From positions 1 to 56,079 of the forward strand of contig NZ_QWFA01000050.1 in NCBI RefSeq assembly GCF_003501885.1: a DNA stretch of 56,079 nucleotides, written 5' to 3'. This document shows positions 27,318 to 38,910 of the stretch, piece by piece (the stretch's first letter is position 1; the number at the start of each line of letters is the position of its first letter). The notes below the pieces were generated by a model, which worked only from the letters and a program-made list of their open reading frames with translations, did no database searches and was not told the DNA's origin. Both the position numbers and the translations under genes were made by a program. This stretch comes from Streptomyces globisporus. GTDB lineage: Bacteria > Actinomycetota > Actinomycetes > Streptomycetales > Streptomycetaceae.

Positions 27318-30300
27318 ATGACTTCACGCGCCGAGAACGGTCTGCTGCCGCTGACGGCGGCCCAGCGGGGGGTGTTCTTCGCCCAACGGCTCGACCCCGC
27401 CAACCCGGCCTACAACACCATGGTCGCCATGGAGGTGCGCGGGCCGCTGGACGGCGGACTGCTCCAGCGCGCGATCCGCCGGGCCGAGGGGGAGAGCGGA
27501 AGCTTCGACGTCGAACTGGTGGAGCGGCCGGACGGTACGTACCAGCGGCCGGTCCCACCCGGCTGTTCGACCTGGCAGGAGTACGACTTCAGCGACGAGC
27601 CGGACCCCCTCGCCGCCGCGCGGACGCTGATCGACCGCGACCGCGCGACCGCGCTCGACCTGGAGAAGGACGCGCTGTCGGCGCACATCCTGATACGGGT
27701 CGGAGCCGACCACCACGTCTGGTACCAGCGCAGCCACCACATCCTGTCCGACGCCTTCGGGTCGGTGCTGCACTCGCGCCGGATCTCCGCGTGCTACGAG
27801 GCGCTGGCCACCGGGACGGAACCCGACGGTGAACCGCTGGGCCGGCTCCAGGACCTGCTGGCGGACGAGAGCGACTACCGTGCGTCGGCGGACTACACCG
27901 CCGACCGGGCGTACTGGGCCGGCATCTTCGCCGACCGGCCCGAGACGGCCGGTCTGGCGCCAGGAGCACCGACGACCGCGGCGGGCATGGCGATCGCCAC
28001 GACGACAGTGCTCCCACCGGACGGACTGCGGGCGCTGCACACCGCCGGACGGGCCGCCCGCACTCCCTGGACGGTGCCGATGCTGGCGGCGGTCGCCGCC
28101 TATCTCCACGGGATGACGGGGGCTCAGGACCTGACGATCGGGGTGCCCACCACCGCGCGGCTCGGGGCGAGGTCCCAGAACGTGCCCGGGATGCTGTCGA
28201 ACACGCTTCCGCTGCGGATCACCGTCGACCCGGCGGCCGACCGCACCCAGCTGGTGCGGCAGGTCGCGCGGCGGCTGGGGGAACTGCTCACCCATCAGCG
28301 CTACCCGTACGACGAACTCCGGCGTGACCTGCGCATGCTCGGCACCAACGAGCAGTTGTTCGGGGTGCTCGTGAACATCATGCCGTCGGGGTCCGAGACC
28401 GCGTTCACCGGGCGCGAGGCCGAGGTCATGGCCCTGTCCGGCGGACCCGTCACCGACCTCAACATCACCTGCCACCCCGATCCGGGCGGCCGGGGCATGC
28501 GCATCGAGTTCGAGGCCAACCCCGACCGGTACGGCCTCGCCGAACTCCGCACACACCAGCACCGGTTCACGGACTTCCTCTCCCGCTTCCTCGCCGGTCC
28601 CGCAGATGTGCCGCTCGCCCGCCTCGACGTCCTGACCGCGGCGGAACGCACCCGGGCACTCGCCGCGGGCGGCCCCGGGCCGGACACGGAACCCGTCGTC
28701 CCGCGTACCTTTCCGCAGCTGTTCGAGGAGCAGGTCAGGCAGACCCCGCACGCCTGTGCCGTGCTCTCCCCGACCGAATCCCTCGACTACGCGGCGCTCA
28801 ACGTCCGTGCCAACCGGCTGGCAAGGGTGCTGGTCGGGCAAGGTGCCGGCCCCGAGCGGCTGGTGGCGGTCGCCCTCCCGCGCGGCAGTGCCGCCCTGAC
28901 CGCCACGGTGGCGGTGCTGAAGTCGGGCGCGGCCTGTCTCCCGGTCGACCTCGACTACCCACGGTCCCGGGTCACCGCGATGCTCGACGACACCGCACCG
29001 CTGCTGCTGCTGACGACCCGCGCCGCCGACGACGCCACGCTCGCCCCCGAGGTGCCGCGCCTGTACCTGGACGAGGCGGCCGCTCCCGTGGACCACCCGC
29101 CGGCGGACGGCGACACCGACGGCGGCGATCTCGACGACCGGGACCTCCGCACGTCCCTGCGCCTCACCCACCCGGCGTACGTCATCTACACCTCAGGGTC
29201 GACCGGCAGGCCCAAGGGCGTCATCGTCACGCACACCGGCCTCGCCGCGCTGACGCGCCACCAGAGCGACCTGCTGCGCCTGACCCCCCGCACCCGCGTA
29301 CTCCAGTTCTCCTCGCCCAGCTTCGACGCCTCCGTATGGGAGCTGTGTGCGGCGTTCCTCACCGGCGCCGCCGCGGTGGTCGCGCCGACCGAGCGGCTCA
29401 CGCCCGGGCCACCCCTGGCCGAGCTCGTCGCCGAACTCGGCGTCGACTGTCTGCTGCTGGCCCCGTCCACGCTGGCGGCCATGCCGGCCGGGGGGCTTCC
29501 GGACGGCATCAACCTGGTCGTCGGCGCCGAGGCGTGCCCGCCGGACCTGGTCGCACGCTGGTCGCCCGGCCGGCACATGGTCAACGCCTACGGCCCCACC
29601 GAGTCGACGGTCATCGCGACCCAGACCGGCGCGCTGTCCGGGCGGACCGTCCCGCCCATGGGCCGTGCTGTCCCCGGCACCCGCGTCCGGCTGCTGGACG
29701 ACGCGCTGCGGCCGGTGCCGCCCGGAGTGGCGGGCGAGGTGTATCTGAGCGGTGACGGGCTCGCCCGCGGCTACCTCGGCCGTCCCGGAACCACCGCGGA
29801 ACGTTTCGTCGCCGACCCCTTCGGCGCGCCCGGCACCCGGATGTACCGGACGGGAGACGTGGCACGGCGGTCGGAGAGCGGCGAGCTGTCCTACCTGGGC
29901 CGTGCCGACAGCCAGGTCAAGGTTCGGGGCTTCCGCATCGAACTCGGCGAGGTCGAGAGCGTTCTCGCCGAGGCACCCGGAGTCGACCGGGCCGTGGCGG
30001 CCGTCCGCGAGGACCGGCCGGGCCACCGGCACCTGGTGGCCTACGTGACACCGGCGGCTTCCGGTGAGCGGCCGGATGCGGGTGCGTTGCGTGAGTTCGT
30101 GGCGGGGCGGTTGCTTCGTGGCGGGGCTGGGGCAGCCGCGTATCGGTGTCGACGACAGCTTCTTCGACCTCGGCGGCGACTCCATCATCGCCGTACAGGT
30201 GGCGTCCGGGGCCCATCGGGCCGGACTCGCCATCGCCGTCAAGGACGTCTTCGTCCACAAGACCATCGCCAAGCTCGCCGAGGCGGCCGAGTACGCCGGC

Positions 30301-30393
30301 GAGCGGGCCGCGACACCGCGTGCCGGGAGCCTGGTGCGGATCGACGCGGAAGAACTCGACGAGCTAGAAGCCCAGTGGGGGACAGCACTGTGA
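27318..30393 (+). CDS. NRPS-A: C-A-T loading module (reading frame broken near 30,110)
   Basis: A first-module synthetase. The C domain (residues ~5-430) begins [24 protein letters not shown], as in EntF-like initiating modules; its active site reads HHILSDAFG, with Ala for the usual Gly. The A domain follows (~455-930; [11 protein letters not shown] near 625). By eye its pocket reads D-A-W-L-V-G-A-V-I, a hydrophobic-type pocket I cannot assign. After REFVAGRL at about 30,110 the A10 motif and the ~57-residue linker to the T domain are missing, and the T domain ([13 protein letters not shown]) continues in another frame to the stop at 30393. As written the product would be C-A followed by garbled sequence. 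The T-domain tail ends [13 protein letters not shown] and overlaps the GTG start of NRPS-B. Probably an N-acylating first module using the FAAL-derived chain. Confidence 0.85.
29528..29564 (+). repeat. 37-bp repeat shared by A domains of NRPS-A and NRPS-B module 2 (copy 1)
   Basis: Identical over 37 bp to 35718-35754, within the segment encoding [11 protein letters not shown] ahead of the NAYGPTE motif. The two A domains have the same predicted pocket, so this looks like a trace of domain duplication or gene conversion. Confidence 0.8.
30053..30189 (+). repeat. 137-bp identical repeat at a broken A-T junction (copy 1)
   Basis: Identical over 137 bp to 33167-33303. It runs from the end of the A domain ([17 protein letters not shown]) straight into the T domain ([19 protein letters not shown]) and contains the frame change. 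Inside it, the 13-mer TTCGTGGCGGGGC occurs twice, 19 nt apart (30096 and 30115). Confidence 0.95.
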
Positions 30394-33300
30394 GACAGAC
30401 ATCCCTGGAAGCGGTCCTGCCGCTCTCGCCGTTGCAGCAGGGCATTCTCTTCCACGCCCTCTACGAGGAGGGACAAGCGGACAGCGGGAACATCGACTTC
30501 TACAACGTCCAGACGCCGCTGGAGCTGACCGGGGCACTCGACACCGACCTGCTGCGTGTCTCCTGCGGCGCGCTGGTCGGCCGGCACGCGAGCCTGCGGG
30601 CAGGATTCCTGCGCCGCCGCTCGGGCGAGGCCGTCCAGGCCGTCGCGCGCGTCGTGGAGCCGCCGTGGGAGGAGATCGACCTCTCCGGCTTCGGCCAGGA
30701 GGAACTGAGGCCACGCCTCTCCCGGCTGCTCACCGAGGAGCGCGCGAGGCGCTTCGACATGGCGAAGCCGCCGCTGCTCCGGTTCACGCTGATACGGCTC
30801 GCACCCGACCGGCACATCCTGCTGATCACCAACCACCACATCCTGCTGGACGGCTGGTCGCTTCCCCTGATCCTCGGCGATCTGTTCCGCATCTACGGAG
30901 ACGGCGGCACGGCGGATCGGCTGGAGCCGACAGTGCCCTTCCAGGACTACCTCGGCTGGGTCGGCGAGCAGGACAGGGACCGGGCCGAGCGGGCCTGGAA
31001 GGGCGTGCTCTCGGGGGTCGACGGCGCCACGCTCGTCGCGGACAAGGCAGGCACCGGCTCCTCCGACCGGGGGCAGCGGCGCGTCGTGACGGAGCTGTCC
31101 GAGCGGACCACGACGGAACTCACCGCCCTGGCGCGGAGCCGCGAACTCACCGTCAACACCCTGGTCCAGGGCGCCTGGGCGCTGTTGCTGACCGAGCTGA
31201 CCGGGCGCCAGGACGTCGTCTACGGGAACACCGTCGCCGGCCGCCCACCGGAGCTCCCGGGCAGCGACCGCATGGTGGGCCTGATGATGAACACCGTGCC
31301 CACCCGGGTCCGGATCGACCCGGCAGAGCCGGTGGCGGACCTGCTGGCCCGTATCCAGCACGACCACACGGCCGTGATGGGGCACGAATACCTCGGACTT
31401 GCCGAGATCCACCGCGCCGTGGGCGCCACCGAACTCTTCGACACCACCGTCGCCTTCGAGAACGTTCCCGTGGAACGGGCCGTCCAGGGCGCCTCGGTGC
31501 CCGGGCTCGACGTCGGCCTTCTGCGGGACGCCGTCGACGAGGCGTTCGAGGGCACCCACTACCCGCTGAGCCTGGCCGTCCACCCCGGCAGCCGGCTCCG
31601 CTTCGAACTCAACTACCGCGAGGACGTCTACAGCGCCGACACCGCGAGCGGCGTACTGCGGCGCCTGACCGGTCTGCTGGAGGACATCGCCGCCCAGCCC
31701 GACGAGCCGGCCGGGCGGCTCCCCTCGCGGACGGACGCCGAGCGGCACGAGATCCTGCGCGAGGCGAGCGGACACGCCGTCGAGCGTCCGGCCGGGACGC
31801 TGCCCGGCCTGTTCGAGGCACAGGTCCGCGCGACGCCCGACGCGGTGGCCGTCACGGACGGCACGACCAGCCTCAGCTTCAGTCTGCTCAACGCCGACGC
31901 CAACCGCCTGGCCCGGCTGCTCGCAGCCCGTGGCGTGGGACCGGGCGACCTCGTCGGTGTCGCCGTGCCGCGGTCCGCGGACGCCGTGGTGGCGATCCTG
32001 GCGGTCCTCAAGTCGGGTGCGGCGTACCTTCCGATCGATGTCGACCACCCGGCGGCGCGCATCGCGGCGATCTGCGCGGAGGCCCGGCCGGCCCTCGTCC
32101 TGGCTGCCGTCGCCACGGTGGGCGACGTACCCGAATCGGTGCCGGCGCTCCTGCTCGACGAGACCATTCCGCCCGCGGACGGGACGGACCTCGACGACGA
32201 CGACCGCACCGGTGCGCTGCTGCCCGCCCACCTCGCTTACGTCATCTACACCTCGGGCTCCACGGGGCGCCCCAAGGGTGTGGCCGTGGAGCACCGCAAC
32301 CTGGCCAACATGTTCCACAGCCACCGGGCGAACTTCTTCGAACCCGAGCGGGCAAGGGCGGGCGGCCGGCCGCTTCGTGCCGCGCTCACCAACTCGCTCG
32401 GCTTCGACGCCTCCTGGAGCCAGCTCCTGTGGATGGTCGCCGGACACGAGTTGCACATCGTCGGTGACACCGTGCGCAAGGATTCTCTGGCACTCGTCCG
32501 CCACGCGGCGCAAGAACGGATCGACGTCGTCGACACCACGCCGTCCGTCGCGCGGCAGGTGCTCGACGCGGGCATGTTCGAGGCGGCGGGGGAGCGGCAC
32601 CGCGTGCGAGTCCTCGCGCTCGGCGGCGAGGAGGTGGGCGACGACCTGTGGGCCGAACTCCACGGCGTACCCGGCCTGTCGGTCTACAACCTCTACGGTC
32701 CCGCCGAGTGCACGGTCGACGCGATGCTCTGGCACCCCGGCGGCTCAACCGGTGCGGCGGCGGACCCGCCCGCCATCGGTGTCCCCGCCGACAACACCCG
32801 GGTCTATCTCCTGGACGCGTTCCTGCGGCCGGTGCCGGCCGGGGTCGTCGGCGAGCTGTACATCGCCGGTGACGGGGTCGCCCGCGGGTATCTCGGCCGC
32901 CCGGGCCTGTCGGCGGAGCGCTTCGTGGCCGACGTGTTCGGCCCGGCGGGTGCCCGGATGTACCGCACCGGCGACCTGGGGCGCCGCCGACCCGACGGTG
33001 TCGTGGAATACCGCGGCCGGTCCGACTTCCAGGTCAAGGTACGCGGCCACCGCATCGAACTCGGCGAGATCCAGGCCGTTCTGGCCGACCATCCCTCGGT
33101 GGGCCAGGCGGTCGCGGCGGTGTCCGCCGACGCCGAGGGCGTACGGCGGATCGTCGGATACGTACGGGCGGCTTCCGGTGAGCGGCCGGATGCGGGTGCG
33201 TTGCGTGAGTTCGTGGCGGGGCGGTTGCTTCGTGGCGGGGCTGGGGCAGCCGCGTATCGGTGTCGACGACAGCTTCTTCGACCTCGGCGGCGACTCCATC

Positions 33301-36300
33301 ATCTCGATGCAGCTCGCGGCCCGCGCCCACCGCGCCGGACTCGCCCTCACCGTCAGGGACGTCTTCGTCCACAAGACCATCGCCAAGCTCGCCGAGGCGG
33401 CCGAGGACATCGAGGCGGGGGCCCCCACGGCGGCGGACAGTTCCGGCACCGGGCCGCTGCTGTCGCTGAACGATGCCGAACGGGCGGAGATCACCGCCGG
33501 CGGACACGAGCTGACCGGCGTACTGCCTCTCACCCCGCTCCAGCAGGGCATGCACTTCCACGCCCTGCTGGCCGCAGACGGCATCGACGTCTACACCGCC
33601 CAGGCGCCCGCACGGCTGGAGGGGCCACTGACGCCCGCCGTGCTGCGCAAAGCGTTCGACGCGGCTCTCGCCCGCCACACCGCGCTGCGTGTCTCCTTCC
33701 GGCTCCTGGCATCGGGCCGTTCCGTCCAGGTGGTGCATGAGGGCCTGCGCGTCCCGTGGCGGGAGATCGACCTATCCGGTCACGGTGAGGACGAACGCCG
33801 CCGGCGACTGGCGGAGCTGGTCGACGAGGACCGCGTCACCCGCTTCGACCTCACCGCCCCTCCGCTGATGCGGGTCACCCTGGTCCGGCTCGGGACCGAC
33901 GACCACGCCCTGCTGACCACCTACCACCACGCCCTGCTCGACGGATGGTCGCTGCCGCTGTTCTTCCGTGACGTCTTCTCCCTCTATGCCCGCGGCGGAG
34001 CCGGCACGGACCGGCCGGTGGCCCAGTTCACCGGTTTCCTCGGCTGGCTCACCCGCCAGGACGATGAGGCGGCGACGCGGGCCTGGAGCGAGGCCCTGGC
34101 CGGTTTCGACGAACCGACGCTGGTCGCCCCTGGCGCCGACGCGGCCACCGCGACCGTGCCCCACCTGGTGACGGAGGTCCTGGACGCGGAGGGGACGGAC
34201 GTGCTCACCGCCGCGGCGCGCGGCGCGGGCCTGACGCTCAACACGGTCGTCCAAGGAGCCTGGGCGGTGGCACTCGGTCACCAACTGGGACGCGACGACG
34301 TCGTGTTCGGTGCGACGACCGCCGGGCGCCCACCGGAACTGGCCGGCGTCGAGGATATTGTCGGCCTGTTCATGAACACCGTCGCCGTACGGGTACGGCT
34401 GGACCCCGCACGATCGCTCGACCAGATCCTGACCGACCTCCAGTCGCACCAGGCCGAGCTGCGTCCGTACCACCACGTCGGGCTCCCCGACGTGCAGCGG
34501 GCTCTGGGACTGGGGGAGCTCTTCGACACCGTCATCGGCTTCGAGAACACCCCCTTCGACGGGGCGGCCATCCAGGAGCAGGTTCCGGGCCTGCGGATCT
34601 CCCTCGACGAGGAGCCCGTACCCGGCGCTTCGCACTATCCGCTCAGCCTGGTCGTCATGCCCGACGAGCGCCTCAGCCTCGAACTCAGCTATCGTGCCGA
34701 CCTGTTCACGGCCGAGGCGGCCGGCGCGCTGCTGGCCCGGGTACGTAAGATCCTCGACTGCTTCGTGCACGACCGGACCGTACCTCTGGGCCGGATCGAC
34801 CTGCTCACGGACCGGGAACGCGGTCAGCTCCTGGCCGCGGCGGAGGGGGCGGCCCACGAGCGGACGGCGACCTTCCCGGAGCTCTTCGAGGAGCACGTAC
34901 GAGCCACACCCGACGCCGTCGCGGTGTACGACCACGAGCTGGCCCTCACCTACGGGGAACTCGATGTCCAGGCCAACCGGCTCGCCCGCGCGCTGGTGGA
35001 CCGGGGCGTCGGCCCGGAGCGTGTCGTGGCGATCGCGATGCCGAAGTCGGCACGGTCCGTCCTCGCGGTGCTGGCGGTCCTCAAGGCAGGCGCGGCCTAT
35101 CTTCCGCTGGACCTCGGCTACCCGCCGGACCGGCTCCGCTACCTGATCGGTGACGCGCGACCGGATCTCGTCCTCACCACCGGTGAGGGAGCGGCGGTCA
35201 TGGCCGAGGCCGGTGCGGGGAAGGTGCTGTGCCTGGACGGGCCCGGGCCGGATGCCGGGAACGTCACCGAACTCCTGGACCCGGAAGCGGAGCTGACCGC
35301 CGGTCTGTCCGGGGCGACGCTCACCGACGCCGACCGGATCGCGCCGCTGCGGCCCGCGAACGCCGCCTATCTGATCTACACCTCCGGGTCGACCGGCCGC
35401 CCCAAGGGCGTGGTGGTGTCCCACCTCGGGATCGCCGCTCTGATCGCCCAGCAGCGTGAGGGGCTCGCGCTCCGTCCGCAGGAGCGGGTGCTGCTGTTCG
35501 CCTCGCCGAGCTTCGACGCGTCCGTGTGGGAACTGGCCACGGCGCTCCTGACCGGGGCGAGTGCGGTGACCGCGGACCCCGACGAACTGCTCCCCGGACC
35601 GGCCCTGGCGCGGACCGTGGCGCGCCACGGTGTGACCGCGCTCCTGCTGCCGCCGTCCTCGCTCGCCGTACTGCCCGAGGACGCCCTGCCCCACGGGGTC
35701 ACCCTCGTCGTGGGCGGCGAGGCGTGCCCGCCGGACCTGGTCGCACGCTGGTCGGCCGGGCGCCGCATGGTCAACGCGTACGGTCCCACCGAGGCGACCG
35801 TCATCGCGACGATGAGCCGCCCGCTGTCCGGGCGGACCGCTCCGCCGATGGGCGGGCCGGTCGTCGGCGCCCGGGTCCATGTGCTGGACGGCTCCCTGCG
35901 GCCGACGCCCGTCGGGGTGGCGGGTGAGCTCTACCTGGCGGGCCAGGGCCTCGCCCGCGGCTATCTGCGGCGGTCCGGGCTCACCGCGGAGCGTTTCGTG
36001 GCCGACCCGTTCGGATCGCCGGGCGCGCGGATGTACCGTTCGGGCGACGTGGCGCGGCGCACGGCGGACGGGGGCCTGGAGTATCTGGGCCGCGTCGACG
36101 AGCAGGTCAAGATACGCGGCTTCCGTATCGAACCGGGTGAGATCGAAGCGGTGCTCGCCGCCGACCCCTCGGTGGGGCAGACCGTCGTGGTCGTACGGGA
36201 GGACACCCCCGGCTCACCACGCCTGGTGGCGTACGCGGCCCCGGTGGGGGCCGGCCCGCTCGACCCGGCCGCGCTCCGTGAACGCGTCGCCGCCGTGCTG

Positions 36301-36738
36301 CCGGACCACATGGTGCCCGTGGCCGTCGTCGCCCTCGACCGACTGCCGGTGACGCCGAGCGGCAAGCTCGACCGCGCCGCTCTGCCCGCTCCCGACTTCT
36401 CCGGAGCCGACGGCGGCCGGGCACCGCGGACCGAGCGCGAGAAGCTGCTGTGCGCGTTGTTCGACAAGGCACTCGGCACGGAGGGCGTCGGCATCGACGA
36501 CAGCTTTTTCGACCTGGGGGGCGACTCGATCGTCTCGATCAAGCTCGTCACGATGGCCTACGCGGAGGGCCTGGACATCGCCCCGCGCGACGTGTTCGCC
36601 CACAAGACCGTGGCGGCGCTCGCCACCGCGGTCAAGGATCTGGTTCCGGCGGCGGACGCCGATGAGGCCGACTCGCAGGAACCGCTGATCACCCTGGACC
36701 AGAGCGAACTCGACGAGTTCGCCGAGGACTGGCGGTAG
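30390..36738 (+). CDS. NRPS-B: C-A-T-C-A-T synthetase (frame broken near 33,225)
   Basis: A two-module synthetase starting at GTG 30390 ([18 protein letters not shown]), with translational coupling to NRPS-A. Module 1: C (HHILLDGWS), A (~470-930) and T ([16 protein letters not shown]), with the same A10/linker gap and frame change as NRPS-A at the second 137-bp repeat. Module 2: C (~1040-1470, HHALLDGWS), A (~1490-2000, complete, with SGKLDR) and T ([17 protein letters not shown]), ending [10 protein letters not shown]. By eye the module 1 pocket is D-A-S-D-A-G-L-V-D; the Asp residues at positions 278 and 331 also occur in the arginine code, so a basic or guanidino residue is likely. The module 2 pocket D-A-W-L-V-G-A-V-I is identical to that of NRPS-A, so the same residue should occur twice. 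No epimerisation domain is present. Confidence 0.87.
33167..33303 (+). repeat. 137-bp identical repeat at a broken A-T junction (copy 2)
   Basis: Same 137 bp as 30053-30189, at the A-T junction of NRPS-B module 1, with the same missing A10/linker region and the same frame change. The copies lie 3,114 bp apart. Confidence 0.95.
35718..35754 (+). repeat. 37-bp repeat in A domains (copy 2)
   Basis: Partner of 29528-29564, in the A domain of NRPS-B module 2. Confidence 0.8.
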
Positions 36739-36801
36739 CCGGCCCCTCGCACACGGGGCCGACGCGCCACCGAACACGCACCACCGCACCGAGCGCCATC
36801 A

Positions 36802-36841
36802 CCGGACCACGAAAGGCCTGGACCCTGCCAGGCCGGTCCGG
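36802..36841. terminator. Hairpin between NRPS-B and the oxygenase gene
   Basis: Two stacked perfect 7-bp arms (CCGGACC / GGTCCGG outside, GGCCTGG / CCAGGCC inside) with a 6-nt internal bulge and a 6-nt loop, 64 nt after the NRPS-B stop. It may reduce read-through into the tailoring genes, which have no copy of the cluster promoter element of their own. Confidence 0.6.
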
Positions 36842-36935
36842 TGCGCACCACCACGCGGCCCGGCCACCGGCGCGGACCGCACAGGACCGAACGACGGACG
36901 ACCCGAGCGGTCACGACCAGGTGAGGACAACCGAC

Positions 36936-38024
36936 ATGACCAGCAGCACCCCGACTGTTGACGTACCTTCCCCGGACGTGGCCGCGGCGGCCCTGCCGGG
37001 GAAGGACCGCGGCGACACTCCCGCCGAATACCACCTGGACACCACCGAAGTCACTCAGTTGGAGGAGGCCGCCGCACGACTCCGTGACGCCCACGGGGCA
37101 CCCGGCCTGCCGGACTTCTACGACCACGCCCACACGGCCGAGGAGCTTCTCCCCGCCGGTCTGCGCAGATTCCTCCTCTCCTACCGCAGGACCGAGAGGT
37201 CCGCGGCATGTCTGGTGCACGGCTTCCCGGTGGACGACGCGCTGATCGGCCCCACACCCGACCACTGGCGCCACGCCATCCGCTCCGACGCGGCCCGGTC
37301 CCAGGAGCTGTGGCTGGCGATGTGCGGCATGGCGCTGGGCGACCCGTTCGGCTGGGAGACCCTCCAGGAAGGGCGCATCATCCAGAACATCCTGCCGATC
37401 CGGGGCGACGAGCTGCGGCAGAGCGGCTACGGTAGCGAGAGCCTGCTGGAGTTCCACACCGAGGACGGCTTCCACCCCAACCGCTGTGACTACCTCCTGC
37501 TCTTCGGGCTGCGCAACCCCGACCTGGTGCCGACCATCGTCGCCTCCGTCCGTGACGTCCGGCTGAGCGACCACGACCGCGCGGTACTCGCCGAGGCCCG
37601 CTTCCGGATCATGCCGGACACCGAGCACATACGGCAGCTGGAGGCCCTGGACCCCGCACATCCCGCGCTGGAGAAGCTGTACGGGATGATCGACAGCGCT
37701 GTTCCGACCGCCGTTCTGTCGGGCGACCGTTTCAATCCCTACCTGCGCATCGACCGGCCGTTCATGGATGTCGCACCGGGGGACACCGAGGCCGAGGGCG
37801 CGCTCGACCGGCTGATGGCCGAGCTGCACCGGGTACAGCGGGACGTCGCTGTGGGCCCCGGCTCGCTGCTCATCGTGGACAACTACCGGGCTGTGCACGG
37901 CCGCCGGTCGTTCAAGGCCCGGTACGACGGCAGCGACCGCTGGCTGAAGAAGCTCACCGTCAGCCGCAACCTGCGCCGCAACTCCAGCGGATACGTACTC
38001 GGCAACCACCGCGTCATCGTCTGA
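36936..38024 (+). CDS. VioC/AsnO-type Fe(II)/2-oxoglutarate amino acid hydroxylase
   Basis: A 362-residue clavaminate synthase-like oxygenase. Iron ligands are visible in LEFHTEDGFHPNRCDYLLLFGLRNPD (His and Glu) and AVHGRRSFKARYDGSDRWL (distal His, with the Arg that binds 2-oxoglutarate). Family members hydroxylate the beta carbon of free arginine (VioC, OrfP), asparagine (AsnO) or enduracididine (MppO). In this cluster both an Asn-type A domain and a basic-pocket A domain exist, so beta-hydroxy-Asn and beta-hydroxy-Arg or a homologue are both plausible. The ATG at 36936 follows GTGAGGA. It is the first of three tailoring genes downstream of NRPS-B, with 32 nt to the SDR gene. Confidence 0.9.
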   Translation: MTSSTPTVDVPSPDVAAAALPGKDRGDTPAEYHLDTTEVTQLEEAAARLRDAHGAPGLPDFYDHAHTAEELLPAGLRRFLLSYRRTERSAACLVHGFPVDDALIGPTPDHWRHAIRSDAARSQELWLAMCGMALGDPFGWETLQEGRIIQNILPIRGDELRQSGYGSESLLEFHTEDGFHPNRCDYLLLFGLRNPDLVPTIVASVRDVRLSDHDRAVLAEARFRIMPDTEHIRQLEALDPAHPALEKLYGMIDSAVPTAVLSGDRFNPYLRIDRPFMDVAPGDTEAEGALDRLMAELHRVQRDVAVGPGSLLIVDNYRAVHGRRSFKARYDGSDRWLKKLTVSRNLRRNSSGYVLGNHRVIV

Positions 38025-38056
38025 GCCGGTCGGGCGGAAGGAGCAGGAGAGGCATC

Positions 38057-38827
38057 ATGCGCACAGTCATCGTGTCCGGCGCTTCCAGCGGTATCGGACT
38101 CGCCACCGCCGAGCGGTTCGCCCGCTCGGGCGACCACGTGGTCAATCTCGACATCCAGGCACCCACCGGGGACGCGGTGGACGGCCCTCGCGAGGGGGGA
38201 GGCGAGATCCGGACGGTCATGCTCGACATCGCGGACTGGACCGCCGTGGGTGAGGCCGTCGACCGGGTGCACGCCGAGCGCGGCCGCATCGACGTCGTCA
38301 TCGCCAATGCGGGCATCAGCGTCCGGCATTCCATCCTCGACCTCACCGAGGCGGACGCCCGGCGCACCCTGGATGTCAATCTGATGGGTGTCCTGGCCCT
38401 GTGGCGGCACGCCGTTCCGCACATGCTGCGGGAGGGACGCGGGGTGCTCCTGGCGACGGCGTCCGTCAACGGGTCGCGCGGCTACCCCCTCTACGCGGAC
38501 TACAACGCCAGCAAGGCAGGTGTCGCCTCGCTGTGCCAGACCTTCGCCGTGGAGCTGAGCCCGCTGATCAGGACGGCGTGCGTCGCCCCCGGCGCCGTAC
38601 TGACACCCATGCAGCGCGCCGAGTACACCGACGCGATGCTCGACGAGGTCAACGAACGCATCCCGGCCCGGCGCCACGCCCTGCCCGAGGAGATCGCGGA
38701 CGTGTTCCATTTCCTGGCCTCGCCGCAGGCGTCCTTCATCTCCGGTCAGCAGTTCACCGTGGACGGCGCGGAGACAGCCGGTGCCACCACAGCGTTCTTC
38801 CCCGGCCCCACCGAGCCGATGCGCTGA
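38057..38827 (+). CDS. Short-chain dehydrogenase/reductase
   Basis: A 256-residue classical SDR using NAD(P). The cofactor motif GASSGIG, the structural NAG in VIANAGIS, the catalytic Ser in LLATASVNGS, and YNASK (Tyr and Lys) are all present. LDIQAPTGD after the second strand, with Asp, suggests NAD(H) preference. GGAAGGAGCAGGAGAGG precedes the ATG. Between the amino acid hydroxylase and the P450, it probably oxidises or reduces a hydroxyl or keto group on the modified amino acid or on the acyl chain, but its substrate is not shown. Confidence 0.9.
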   Translation: MRTVIVSGASSGIGLATAERFARSGDHVVNLDIQAPTGDAVDGPREGGGEIRTVMLDIADWTAVGEAVDRVHAERGRIDVVIANAGISVRHSILDLTEADARRTLDVNLMGVLALWRHAVPHMLREGRGVLLATASVNGSRGYPLYADYNASKAGVASLCQTFAVELSPLIRTACVAPGAVLTPMQRAEYTDAMLDEVNERIPARRHALPEEIADVFHFLASPQASFISGQQFTVDGAETAGATTAFFPGPTEPMR

Positions 38828-38910
38828 CCCGGACGGCGGCGCCCGGCCGCTGTCCGCATCGCGCCCTTCCGCTGTCGCCCGCCCGTAACCGAGTCCGAGG
38901 AAACCGCCCC

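Noticed and set aside
30064..30393. Internal start giving a separate T-domain protein in NRPS-A
   Set aside because: GTG/ATG codons at 30064 and 30073 lie in frame, but there is no ribosome-binding site and the same codons recur in the copied repeat at 33.2 kb; an assembly or mutational lesion explains both better.
26427..33740. One uninterrupted 2,437-codon frame spanning two NRPS genes
   Set aside because: It only stays open because the frame change at 30.1 kb and the GTG overlap at 30390 cancel. Its T-domain parts are garbled Arg-rich sequence, and the real T domains lie in the other frame; I split it into two genes.
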